Origin: Toxorhynchites rutilus septentrionalis
Taxonomy: Eukaryota; Arthropoda; Insecta; Diptera; Culicidae
DNA: 64,000 bases
Direction of reading: 5' to 3'
NCBI RefSeq assembly: GCF_029784135.1
Contig: NC_073744.1
Span: 106,508,266 to 106,572,265 of the forward strand
Shown here: piece by piece, positions 10,710 through 20,295 of the stretch
Numbering within the stretch: position 1 is the first letter of the stretch
Layout: each line of letters begins with the position of its first letter
Notes under the pieces: model-generated
Seen by the model: the letters and a program-made list of their open reading frames with translations, nothing else
What the model was told of the DNA's origin: nothing
The model's database searches: none
Translations under genes and position numbers: made by a program

Positions 10710-11013
10710 TGTTGGTAGAACAACGAACGTTCCACCTTGTGCATTTAAACATCTTGTGTATGCGCACGGTGGCAGCATAGCAAAGCGAGAGCACACCATC
10801 AGCCTTCTGCTGTGTTCTTCAACAAACATGTTCATTCAGAAATTGGAACGCGCAGTAAACACATCTAATTTATAAAACTTTTATTCATCCGTTTAATTAT
10901 TTAAACTTGGCCTTTCATTCCACTGGAACCTCAGTCCAACTGTCCCAGCTCGGAAGTTGTTCCTGATTGTATTATCCACTCGGACCACCGGCAACCTCTA
11001 GTTATTAGTCCCA
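10710..11013 (+). repeat. Copia 3' LTR, right-arm copy, 304 bp
   Basis: It begins TGTTGGTAGAAC eight bases after the RNase H stop, behind a GAGGAGGAG purine tract, and ends TTAGTCCCA. It is nearly identical to 5998-6301. Confidence 0.87.
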
Positions 11014-11154
11014 AATCAAAGCATTTTAGCTATCGGTGAAAGTTTTGAGTTTGTCATCTGCTGCAATATTTCGTTCGTGAAGACAGTCAGGTGTGTTTCC
11101 TTACTTCCGCTAGTTTCAACGAAGAAGCTCACAATCCTAAAGACTATCGCTGCG

Positions 11155-11465
11155 TCAACGAAAATATAAAATGTCAAAAGGAGGTTCTCTTATTTCAGCG
11201 CATACCGAGGCTGCTGGTGTTGATAATAGCAGGCCAGAGATAATCCATAGTGCACTGTTGTAAACCTGTGATAGAGTTTTTAGGAGTTTATCTCTGGTCG
11301 GTAATGTCAATTCGAGAACGTAGGTGAGGCGGCTGTTGATGATGGATTTGGCCATCCGTAAACGAATTGTTCGGTTATTACTCCGGTGAGGTTTGGAGAC
11401 GGTTTTCAAGAGGTTTAACATAGTGGCACAGCTCTTCTTCACCTCGTCGAAATGGCACTGGAAGT
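11155..11465 (-). pseudogene. LINE reverse transcriptase C-terminal fragment
   Basis: The peptide KKSCATMLNLLKTVSKPHRS through TPAASVCAEI is a diverged copy of the thumb/linker region in the LINE at 22422-24107. Both ends are broken, so this is a short dead fragment of the same family. Confidence 0.85.
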
Positions 11466-11794
11466 TTCTTATGGAGTCTACTGAAGATGGCTAATTTTTA
11501 CAACAGCAGTTGCAAATTTTCGAGGAATGGTGCACAATCAATGGAATAGTTTTTACTCCTTTGAAGTGTTCCAAGATTTCGTTCCACGCAAGAGATTATT
11601 CATTATTTTTGATTATAAACTGAAATTTTAAACCGTGTTGATGTTATCAAATACCTTGGGATTATGTTAGATTTTAGGTTGATTTAATCAATTCTAAGGC
11701 GGCTCGCACACCGGAGCAATAAGCAACTAGCAACTGTTAACATGCAATAAGCAATATTATCGCCAATGGGTTTTTCCATTTAATTTTTATTGAT
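11466..11794. other. No gene seen; AT-rich, unclassified
   Basis: No frame, motif or repeat boundary is supported here. It separates the LINE fragment from the tandem duplication. Confidence 0.5.
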
Positions 11795-12036
11795 CTCGCA
11801 CACCGACGCCTAAGTCATCTAAAACTTTTGGTTTTATTTTTCGGACAACAAAACATTAAGAAGCTGTGCATTGCATGAAGGCTCTGTATTGCGCATTAGC
11901 CCGCTCGTCCTCGTCCTCGCACACCGACGCCTAAGTCATCTAAAACTTTTGGTTTTATTTTTCGGACAACAAAACATTAAGAAGCTGTGCATTGCATGAA
12001 GGCTCTGTATTGCGCATTAGCCCGCTCGTCCTCGTC
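11795..12036. repeat. Tandem duplication, 121-bp period, two copies
   Basis: CTCGCACACCGACGCC starts at 11795 and again at 11916. The two copies are essentially identical. The second continues into the Gypsy integrase tail, so the tail end was duplicated recently. Confidence 0.93.
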
Positions 12037-13010
12037 CTCTTTGGCATAGCTTGTGGTTGAACTAGTTACTGATACATCAGTTTCCTGAGCTTTTATTGAG
12101 CTAGTCGCCTCACTTGTGGATTCCGCTTGTTCCAATGGTGGATCAACAGGATCAGATCCAGATGAAAGTCTTGCGTATCTTTTTGGAACAATCGGCTCTC
12201 TCACTCTTGTAGGTTGAATGGAGTCCAAATTTATCAGATATGATCTATTCCCGTTTTTTATGCCTTATTATTTCGGAAGACCACGAGCCGTCTGGATTCT
12301 GCACACACACTCTGCTGTTTATGGGAATTTCTTTAAAGCACTGCGAGTCTCTATCCGCATACCTCTTCTGTCTTTCTAGATTCAGCCGTAGTTTTTCACT
12401 TATCCGTTCAGTCGTCTTCGATTTCAATATGCGGCACACAATTGATTTCGGCTTTTCCTTCCAAGTAATCTCTAAACCGGCGAGTTTAAGTTTTCGCCAG
12501 GTATGTTCCCCTTTAGAAGTAATCCTCGATAAGGGTCCTCTTTACTCAGCGCACATTTCCTAATCAAGTTCTTCGTACTTTGCACATAACGTTATGCTAA
12601 ACCATTGGTTCTATGGAAACTTGGACTTGATTTGTTATGCTTGAAGCACCACTCTTTAATGAATTGTGTAAACAATTTAGACGAATACTGTGGACCTCCG
12701 TCACTACGAAATTCTCCTGGACAACCAAAACATGCAAACATCTCTTTGAGAAATTTTATCACTTCTTCTGACGACGATTCTTTGAGTTTTCGAAACTCGT
12801 AAAAACCGCTGCAGGAATCTACTAAAAGCACAAACTCTTGACCGCCAAAATGAAATAGATCGCTTGCCACAATCTGAAAAGGGTATTCTGGTATGTTCTT
12901 CAAAAACATTTCCTCCTTTTGCTTAGATTTCTGCGTTTGTTGACAAATCTTGCACTTTCCCACATAGTCGCTAATTGCTTTTGCCATTCCCGGCCAAAAC
13001 ACAAACTCGC
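11977..13010 (-). pseudogene. Ty3/Gypsy integrase fragment with C-terminal tail
   Basis: On the minus strand the segment 13002-12592 has the zinc region (FWPGM, CKICQQTQ), a core start (IVASDLF, first Asp) and SDGGPQYSS with the second Asp. The segments 12439-12245 and 12228-11977 carry the integrase tail (RVCVQNPDGSW, REPIVPKRYARL), common in arthropod Gypsy elements annotated as K02A2.6-like. Frameshifts separate the parts and no LTR is visible. Confidence 0.85.
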
Positions 13011-13445
13011 GAGCTCTTAATTTTTAGTTTTAAAAGCGTGTTCATTCTGCCAGAAAGTCAATTATTATTTTTGACGCCCCTAAACTGGTAAACAAAGCTC
13101 AATGCCGTCAACGGAATATAACAGTTGAAAAGACAAGGAACAAATTAAACTGAACTGATGTCATAACAAAAAAGAGCTATTATTTCCGGGTCCAGGAAGG
13201 AAATACCACGGCTACTTGTCTTTTTCCATGAAGCGTCTTCAGCTCCACACTGCTGACGTAGCAATCGAACGCAATTTTCCATAACCTCCATTTAGATTTT
13301 TCATCGCCTCCTAACTCGAACGGTTTTGGTCTCTGACCAAAAACTGCTTTGTTTAAATGTAAGAAATTTCACAAGTGGAAAAAATCTGTACGTGTGGCAA
13401 CACTGTTTCCAAGTCCTGTTGTAAAAAGATCTTAGGTAAAAAGTC
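13011..13445. other. Intergenic, with a MITE fragment near 13025-13110
   Basis: GTTCATTCTGCC...CAATTATTATTTTTGACGCCCCTAAAC...AAACAAAGCTCAATGCCG is similar to one half of the palindromic MITE at 27575-27710. The rest shows no recognisable feature. Confidence 0.5.
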
Positions 13446-13734
13446 TTACGCTTGGTTTCTTCACCTCCGCTTAAGATTTAAGCGAGGCTTAACGGCAAGT
13501 TAAGCCTCGCTTAACTTTTTTCCCATTTCTTCACCTCCGCTTAACGGCTAAGCCAGGGTTTAATAAAGCCTGGCTTAGGCTAAGCGTCGCTTATCTTAAG
13601 CGGTGGTCTATGACCGCTTAACGCCGTTAAGCGGTCGATTTTCAGTTTTTGCTTTTCTTCACTGTTGTGCTTTGGTAGTAGTAGCAGATATTTTTTCAGC
13701 CATTCAACTAGTATTAAAAACGATTTTATACAAA

Positions 13735-14915
13735 ATGTCTTGTTATCGTAATTGTGTTTGGGATACATATTATTGGAGATTTTTAGATGATGATGAAGAA
13801 AATAGTGAACAATACGGCGAATTACTATTAGCACGTCGTCAATATAAAATGAGTGTTCGAATAAATATTGATAATTGGGACGATCTGGATTTCTTTATGA
13901 GATTTCGTCTTCAGAAGAGTACGGTCATGATGATACTGGATATCATACAACCTTCTTTAGAAATCGATGAGACAAGGTAGAAAATATAACCTGTATTGCA
14001 GCGTATCTGAAAGATATAATTCTTACATCCTTTGTATCTATGTTTTGCAGATCGCGTTATATTCAGCCATTAGTACAATTATTGGTGGCTCTTCGATTCT
14101 ACGCACTAGGGTCGGTGCAGATAGCCGTCGCTGATTTTGCTGGTATTTGCATTTCTTCTGTGTGTCGTATCATTCGTCGTGTATCTTTTGCGTTAGCTCA
14201 ATTACGGTCGCGGTTTATCAAGATGCCGAAAACGCAGCATGAACTACATGCAGCAAGTCGTGAGTTTTACTCAATCGCAAAATTTCCTCGAACAATTGCT
14301 TCAATTGATTGTACGCACGTCAAAATACAATCACCTGGTGGTGATCATGCCGAAAACTACAGAAATCGAAAATCATGGTTTTCGATAAACGTGCAAACAG
14401 TCAGCTCTGCAAATTTGAAAATTTTGAATATTGTCGCAAGGTGGCCTGGAGCATCCCACGACCAACACATCTTTAATAACTCTTCACTGAAGATGCAGCT
14501 TGAGCGAGGAGATTATGGACACTTTATAATCGTAGGCGATTCCGGGTATCGTAATACAAAATATCTGGCAACACCGTTTCTTAGATGTGAAACCGCAGCC
14601 GAAAATTTGTATAACGAAAGTCAAATCCGTACTCGTAATGTTGTGGAGCGATCATATGGTGTTTGGAAGCGACGATTTCCAGTACTTTCTTTGGGAATGC
14701 GTGTGATAATTTCTACAGTACAGCTAATAATTGTTGCATGTGCAGTGTTACATAATATAGCAATCGATGCCAAAGAGGAGGTTCCACCACCAGAGATAGA
14801 AGGATTTGAAGAAATGTTAGCTGCAACAGTGGTTCCGAACGCTTCAAACACAGAGATAAATGATGCAGGTTGTATTCGCGATCACTTGGTTCAAAACTAT
14901 TTTGCTCAACTGTAA
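13735..14915 (+). CDS. Harbinger transposase (HARBI1-like, DDE_Tnp_4), two exons, intact
   Basis: The CDS is exon 13735-13976 plus exon 14051-14915, joined across a 74-bp GT-AG intron; the join gives 368 residues without a stop. The catalytic acids are visible: IASIDCTHVKI (first Asp), VGDSGYRNTKY (second Asp) and NVVERSYGVWKRRF (Glu), the DDE_Tnp_4 pattern. The N-terminal part (TVMMILDIIQPSL, then SRYIQPLVQLLVALRFYALG) is the helix-turn-helix-like region of this family. The enzyme cuts and rejoins the transposon at TTA-like sites, together with the Myb-like partner. Length is close to HARBI1. The ATG at 13735 was chosen because it is the first Met of the open frame close to the conserved region. 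A diverged fragment of another Harbinger transposase is at 61246-61714. Confidence 0.92.
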
Positions 14916-15010
14916 AAGGATCTTACGTAAATAAAAGACTTGTGTTTATATTCATATACATCAAACTTTAATTGTTGTCATCGTTTATTATTAGTAGGTA
15001 TATACCTGAT

Positions 15011-16544
15011 TCAGTCACTTATTGAACCAGAACTGTTCGTGGTTGTTTCCGTATTATTTCCGATGGAATTGTTCAACAATTTAATCCGAAGCGCATGCTC
15101 CTCCCTCATATGCTGATAACGAAGCTGCTCCATTTGTAGCTTTATTTTGTCGGTTTGAAGATTGATGTGAGCCGATTCCAATTCAGTTCTTCGTTTTTGG
15201 ACATCGAGACGATGAACCTCCTCCATCATCTCTTCATTGCGTTCTAAAATTTTCTTTTTAAGGTCCTGCTCAATGGTCTTCTGGCGCTTCGATTTTGCCT
15301 GAAGGAGATTACTTTTCGGCCGTTTGAGCATAGCGGGGCTGTATTTGTCCCATGTATCACCAGATTTTGGGACAGAACTCGTACTTTTGCTGGGACTCGC
15401 TAGTTGATCTCGATCATCACCGGTTGATCCTTCAATGTGATCACTTTCGATCACTTTATCACATGCAACCTCATTGTTGATAGCAGATCTAGAATCGTCA
15501 TCTAGATATTCAACCTCATAACCATCGCTCGTTGCTGCTTCCACTTCAGCATGAGGCTCTATCTGAGAATCTATCTCGGGCTCAATCAATGTTGTGGATT
15601 CTTTTGGCACAGCAGCAACGGTTTCTTCATCATCATCATCGTCGCAAAGAGATTGAAGTCCATCGACAGACAACGCGATTACTTCTCGTAGCTCAGCCAT
15701 CGCTTCTGATTTTGGCCGCCATTCTTCAGGGCCTCGACCGCCACCAGTGGCTCTACGCGATAATGTCTCCTTTGAAACCGCCTGACGGATGTTCTTTTTT
15801 ATATTTTCATATTTCTTTTTGAGTACTGTCAGCGTTCTCACCTGTTTGATAAAATTGATAAAAAAAATATTTGTATTGATAGAGCCATAACCCGATCATA
15901 AATATCATAATGCTTTGAATGCCCACGCATAATAACAGGGACAGTTTCGGCAGCCCAATATCAATGAGAGTTGAATCAAGTTGAATTAGTTTTAGATAAC
16001 ATCAATCCTACTTTGATTTGATCAGTAGTGTATCCAGGGGGAGGGGCTTAAGGTCAAAACCTCCCCCAGAGCCTAAAATTTTCATTTACATCCTCTTTTT
16101 AAAATTTGTTCGACACAAATCCTCCCTAGACCGAATTTCTGGCTACGCCACTGAACGATGAATAAAATCTGGTTTGCCGCGCTACCACTGTGTCACTCTG
16201 TCGCTGTCATTGTGCTTGGGCCTTAAAAAGGTATGGCTCGCATTCGAAGTATATTCAAAATTTACAGATTGCTCAAACTAAAATCGTGCGTAACGAAGAA
16301 ACGCAAATTTACTTGTGAATAGCACACGAAGTACTATTATACTTACCGTATTGAGGCAGCTCGTATTGAACTCTCTAGTGATTTCCTCCCACATGCGAAC
16401 TTTATCGTCGTTCCTTTTAACGTCGCTGACCTTGCATTCAATTACGTCTTTTCTATTCAATGCTAATCTCAGCAGCAATTCTTCTTCCGCATCTGTAAAA
16501 TTAATCGAGCGGACTCGCTTTTTGTCTCCGAGTTTCGGCGTCAT
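15011..16544 (-). CDS. Harbinger Myb/SANT-like DNA-binding protein, two exons
   Basis: Exon 1 is 16544-16347 and exon 2 is 15841-15011, joined across a 505-bp intron with GTAAGT donor and CAG acceptor, in phase 0; the product is 342 residues. Residues 10-85 form the Myb/SANT-like trihelix: FTDAEEELLLRLALNRKDVI, MWEEITREFN, and after the join TLTVLKKKYENIKK. An acidic middle (DDDDDEE) and a charged C-terminal coiled coil (about 225-320) follow. In Harbinger systems this partner carries the transposase to the nucleus and binds the subterminal repeats; the many CGCTTAA motifs at the ends are candidate sites, which is inference. It converges on the transposase, 95 bp apart. Confidence 0.88.
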
Positions 16545-17105
16545 TTTACTTTACCTTTTTGTTCAAAGTCCCAACGAGTTGTTAAAAACAGAAAAATAGA
16601 TTCAATTCTTCTACTACTGACACTATCTCATAAGAGCCAAAGTCTTATTTATAAAAATGACTGTTTCCTGGTGTTATGTGTTGAGAAATATGTAATTCTC
16701 AAGGAAACATTCATCATTACTGTGAAAAGAAAAACACATGCTGTTGCATAGAATTGATGAGTAAAGTAAAAAAAAACATAACAACATGGAAAATCCATGA
16801 AAATAATTTATTACATTTACGAAATTGGCCCTCATTAATGATCAATGTCGAATTTCTCGATTGCGTATCACATCAAAACAATCATCGTCGGCTTAAAGTG
16901 ACAGGTCAAATGGAAAAATAGGGCGACCAAACGGGAAATATACCTAAGCGCGGCTTACGGTAAGCGAGCCTCTCAGATTGCTAAACCGGGGTGAAGAAAT
17001 GTAATTTTTTAAGCCTCGCTTAAATGTGCGGCTTAACGTTAAGCGAGGCTTACCGTAAGCCAGGTTTAACGCGTTAAGCGGGGCAGGTGAAGAAAACGGC
17101 CCTTA

Positions 17106-17287
17106 GGCTGATGTCACATTAGGCGGATTCGCCGCCGCGGATTCCGAGAGTAAAACCGTATCCTCCTACAGTGTACTGTGAATGAGCCATGTCACACAGA
17201 GCGGGGCGGTTTTGGAAGCGAATTCAAATCGAGAAAAAAAACGTCGCGATATCCGCGGCGGCGAATCCGTCTAATGTGACATCAGCC
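17106..17287. mobile_element. Tourist-type MITE, 182 bp
   Basis: Perfect 35-base terminal inverted repeats (GGCTGATGTCACATTAGGCG...) enclose a non-coding core. TTA lies on both sides (17103-17105 and 17288-17290). It abuts the Harbinger element, sharing its right TTA. Confidence 0.88.
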
Positions 17288-17315
17288 TTAGGGTAAAAAG
17301 TAGTAGTAATTATGG

Positions 17316-17631
17316 CAGGTTTACATTAGGGAGATCTATAGCTATAGATGGATTTATTCACGTGAAAACAGGCGTAAACGTGTGAGACTAAATATGATAC
17401 ACTTATTCGAGGTATATATAACTTGAATAAATTCAGCATATGTAAACGCTTGCAAATTTCTCACTGGTGAGAAATCACTAAAGTTGGATGCAGTTCTACT
17501 TCAGGTGAATCAATTCACCGAAAATATGAATATATTCATTATAGAAGTTCACGCTAGTGTAAACGGTTGATGCGATTTCTATAAATCTCATCATATTTCT
17601 TCACATGAATATATCACTAGTCTAAACCTAA
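17316..17631. mobile_element. MITE-like element with imperfect inverted ends
   Basis: The left end AGGTTTACATTAGGG...TTCACGTGAA mirrors the right end TTCACATGAATATATCACTAGTCTAAACCT. It is non-coding and AT-rich. The exact ends and superfamily are uncertain. Confidence 0.55.
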
Positions 17632-17659
17632 GATAAGATCAGACAATAGGGGGTCTTTT

Positions 17660-17705
17660 ACGGACCAAATTTCTGTCAGATACGGACCAAATTTCTGTCA
17701 GTCGT
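17660..17705. repeat. Short tandem repeat of about 22 bp, two copies
   Basis: TACGGACCAAATTTCTGTCAG occurs twice in a row. No function is apparent. Confidence 0.8.
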
Positions 17706-17919
17706 TCTGATTTCTGATTGGTCGATTTCGATAAATTTTGTAAACAAAGTCGATTTTTCCAGTGTTGCCAATAAAAATAAATTACGTTGGGTTTGTATTG
17801 AATTTAGAAAAAAAATGAATTGAATTGATATTACGATACTTAGTTTAGAGGAAATGTGAAGGAATTGTATACACGTTTTACCTAATTATTTTGTTACTAT
17901 ATTTTGATTGAATTGAAAA

Positions 17920-17921
<2 letters not shown>

Positions 17922-18004
<83 letters not shown>
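17922..18004. repeat. (TA)n microsatellite, about 41 units
   Basis: A pure TA run. The long Tyr-Ile open frame across it is an artefact. Confidence 0.98.
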
Positions 18005-18008
<4 letters not shown>

Positions 18009-18689
18009 CATTTCATGTCAAACCGATATAGTGCTCCTCAGATTTCCATGAAAAGTGGTAGTTTCTTTCTTTATTGCAAAATATTAGACCCGTATTTTTT
18101 ATTTTTTCGTTAGGGTGACCTTTTCTTATTTTAGGGTGGTCCGAAAAATCATTTTTTTCAACTTTTTCCTAAAAGTGCCTTTTTTAAAAATTCATAACTT
18201 TTGAATCACTGAACCGATTTAGATGATCGATATATCAAATTGAAGCCAATTAATCTTTTTTGGAAAAATATTAGGCTTGCCAAGAAATCGAATTTTGTTT
18301 TCGTAACTATTGATTGTAGTTGTTTTTTGTTATTTTTATGTTTTTTGTTTTTATGTTTTTATATTTTATGTTTTTTCTTGAAAGCTGAGGATTTATTACA
18401 TAACATATCTCGATATCAGATAGGCTTTTTTGTGTTTTTGAGTGACTTTTCAAAGTTAACCGGTCGTCCGTAAAATCATTTTTCCACTCTTATCCAAAAA
18501 TAATTTTTTGCAAAAATTTATTACATTTGAACTACTGAACTGATTGAGATGATCGACATATTAAATTGAAGCCAATAAGCCAATCTTTTTTGAAAAAATA
18601 TCACACTTACCGGAAAGATAGGATTCTAGTCGCATAGGTCTAGTCTAGTCACATAAGAATATTGAATGAAGACTTAAAACATGTTAAAT
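18005..18689. repeat. AT-rich intergenic DNA with a diverged direct repeat
   Basis: The block around 18180-18285 (ACTGAACCGATTTAGATGATCGA...ATTGAAGCCAAT) recurs around 18530-18605. No coding sequence is supported. Confidence 0.6.
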
Positions 18690-19072
18690 TTACAAAATAA
18701 TGACTCTAAAACGAAAAAAACACCTCTCTAGAACCCTCTTTCCAAGTTCAATACTTTGTATCTCTTCCCATTCCTCATTCGCGGATGCAGCTAAGGTCGG
18801 AATTTTCGTAACTCCATTTTCATTGTATTTCCCATCAACAAAATGAGCCTGTATATATACTAGTATTAGGATACGTTTTAGAATTAGTTTTTAATACTTA
18901 CGCTACATATTCTTGTGCTTGATTTGATTTCAAAGAATGGAACTTCTAATTCACTGTTCACGCAAAATCGAATCCATTCTTTCCGAATATTTTTGTCTTG
19001 AGGGAACCGATAAAATTTATACTCAGGATGAGTATCCGTCCTTCGCTCACAATTTAAGGCTTTACACTTCAT
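18690..19072 (-). CDS. Small THAP-domain zinc-finger protein, two exons
   Basis: Exon 1 (19072-18902) and exon 2 (18848-18690) join across a 53-bp intron with a GTAAGT donor and CAG acceptor, phase 0, giving about 109 residues. The THAP pattern spans the junction: MKCKALNC at the start, FYRFPQDKNIRKEWIRFC in the middle, RICS at the exon end and AHFVDGKYNENGVTKIPTL in exon 2, so the Cys-2-Cys / Cys-2-His zinc ligands are complete. THAP domains bind DNA in chromatin proteins and in P-element-type transposases. An in-frame ATG at 19144 would add 24 residues, but THAP domains usually sit at the extreme N-terminus, so the inner start is preferred. The protein ends about 30 residues after the domain, so it is either a stand-alone THAP protein or a truncated gene. 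Confidence 0.78.
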
Positions 19073-19144
19073 TTTTATTTTTGAATTACGTTTTGTATGA
19101 ATAAAATGGCTTCCTAACGTTGTTTTGGTTGTATTCCTGCTCAT

Positions 19145-19633
19145 ATAATAAGATAGAATGTTTTGGTTCAGACAATGAGAATCTGCATAACGCTGTAACG
19201 GTTGTCAGATTAGATTTATTTGCTAAAAAAAAATCCCAAATTTGTTTTGGAAACGATTATATTATAGATATGGGTATTTAAAAGACTTATTTTATCCTTT
19301 TAAAGCATATTTTTGAGATTGTCTATTTGAAAATATGCAATAATCATTGAATTCGCACCAACCAAATGTTACGATTCATTAAAATAGAAATTTGAAAAAT
19401 CCGATATTTTATAATATTTGGCAGCTCTGGCATCTTCATGTCATGGCTTCGTTTTTGGACGACGAAGAAGAGTGAGAAGCCAGTTGTCTGGTCTTGTCTT
19501 AGGTCTAAACCCACCCTTAGGTCTGTTGGCATTTGTAAAATATAATAAAATAAAATGATGAACAATTCCATCAATTTCATAACGAACTGAAAATATGAGT
19601 TCAATAAAAACAACGTATTCATTTTCGTTACAG
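19145..19633. other. Spacer between THAP gene and GST exon
   Basis: It ends in a splice acceptor (TTTTCGTTACAG, to 19633). One frame near 19460-19530 has EKPVVWSCLRSKPTLRSV, faintly like a GST N-terminus, but it is followed by a stop, so a first GST exon is not established. Confidence 0.5.
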
Positions 19634-20191
19634 ATGAATCCACAAAAGGAAATTCCGGTTCTGGATGACGACGGGTTTTTCTTGAGTGAGAGTAATGCCA
19701 TTTTACAATACCTTTGCGAAAAGTATTCCCAAAACACTTATCTCTATCCGGAGGATCCAAAACAGCGCGCTATTGTAAATCATCGTCTGTGTTTTAATTT
19801 GGCGTTTTTATATCCGCAGATTTCTGCTTATGTTATGGCCCCAATATTCTTCGATTATGAGCGGACGCCGTTGGGCTTGAAAAAGCTACAAATGGCTCTG
19901 GATTGTTTCGAAACATATATGAACCGTCAAGGCACTAAATTTGTGGCAGGTGACCATCTGACTATTGCAGATTTCCCTCTCGTTTCGTCCGTTATGTGTT
20001 TGGAGGCTATCAATTTCGATATCGAAAAGTATTCATTGGTTAAAGTATGGTACCATAATTTTAAAAAAGAATATCCTGAATTGTGGGCTATATGCGCAAC
20101 AGGTATGGCTGAAATTAGAGAGTTCGAGAAAAATCCCCCAGACCTTTCGGGATTAAATCATCCTATTCACCCAATCAAAAAGATCAAATGA
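19634..20191 (+). CDS. Glutathione S-transferase, delta/epsilon-like, last exon(s); N-terminal exon not found
   Basis: This 185-residue frame begins right after a splice acceptor and ends with a stop at 20189-20191. It has the end of the thioredoxin-like domain (NPQKEIPVLDDDGFFLSESN, where Glu-Ser binds the gamma-glutamyl part of glutathione), then the all-helical C-terminal domain with the N-capping motif FVAGDHLTIADF. The tail NPPDLSGLNHPIHPI resembles insect-specific GSTs. Such enzymes conjugate glutathione to electrophiles and are involved in insecticide resistance. About 45 N-terminal residues, including the catalytic Ser/Tyr, are absent from the nearby upstream sequence; they may lie further upstream beyond the THAP gene or be lost. 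AATAAA follows near 20226. It converges on the TMEM199-like gene. Confidence 0.85.
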   Translation: MNPQKEIPVLDDDGFFLSESNAILQYLCEKYSQNTYLYPEDPKQRAIVNHRLCFNLAFLYPQISAYVMAPIFFDYERTPLGLKKLQMALDCFETYMNRQGTKFVAGDHLTIADFPLVSSVMCLEAINFDIEKYSLVKVWYHNFKKEYPELWAICATGMAEIREFEKNPPDLSGLNHPIHPIKKIK

Positions 20192-20295
20192 TGCATTTCA
20201 ATACACATTAAATGACAATGTTTTAATAAAAAACCAACATCGATTTTTGTTTAACTGAATATAAATGTGTGTTCAGCACTCATTACAGTATATAT

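Larger units (their letters stand above)
8954..11016 (+). repeat. Right arm of the 2.06-kb inverted repeat
   Basis: Reverse complement of 5995-8053; see that entry. Beyond 11016 the sequence is unrelated to the BEL leader that borders the left arm, which fixes the duplication end at this point. Confidence 0.92.
13449..17102. mobile_element. Complete PIF/Harbinger DNA transposon, 3.65 kb
   Basis: The ends are inverted: CGCTTGGTTTCTTCACCTCC at the left and, read inward, GGGCCGTTTTCTTCACCTG at the right. Both are flanked by the Harbinger-type target duplication TTA (13446-13448 and 17103-17105). Inside are two convergent intact genes, a DDE transposase (plus strand) and a Myb/SANT-like protein (minus strand), the two-gene set known for Harbinger elements. 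Both subterminal regions (13455-13625 and 16945-17095) hold many palindromic CGCTTAA/TTAAGCG motifs. The copy may be autonomous. Confidence 0.93.

Noticed and set aside
17904..18113. Open frame of repeated Tyr-Ile
   Set aside because: It is only the (TA)n microsatellite.
19460..19530. First exon of the GST
   Set aside because: A weak resemblance (KPVVWS, LRSKPTLRSV) ends in a stop without a splice donor.
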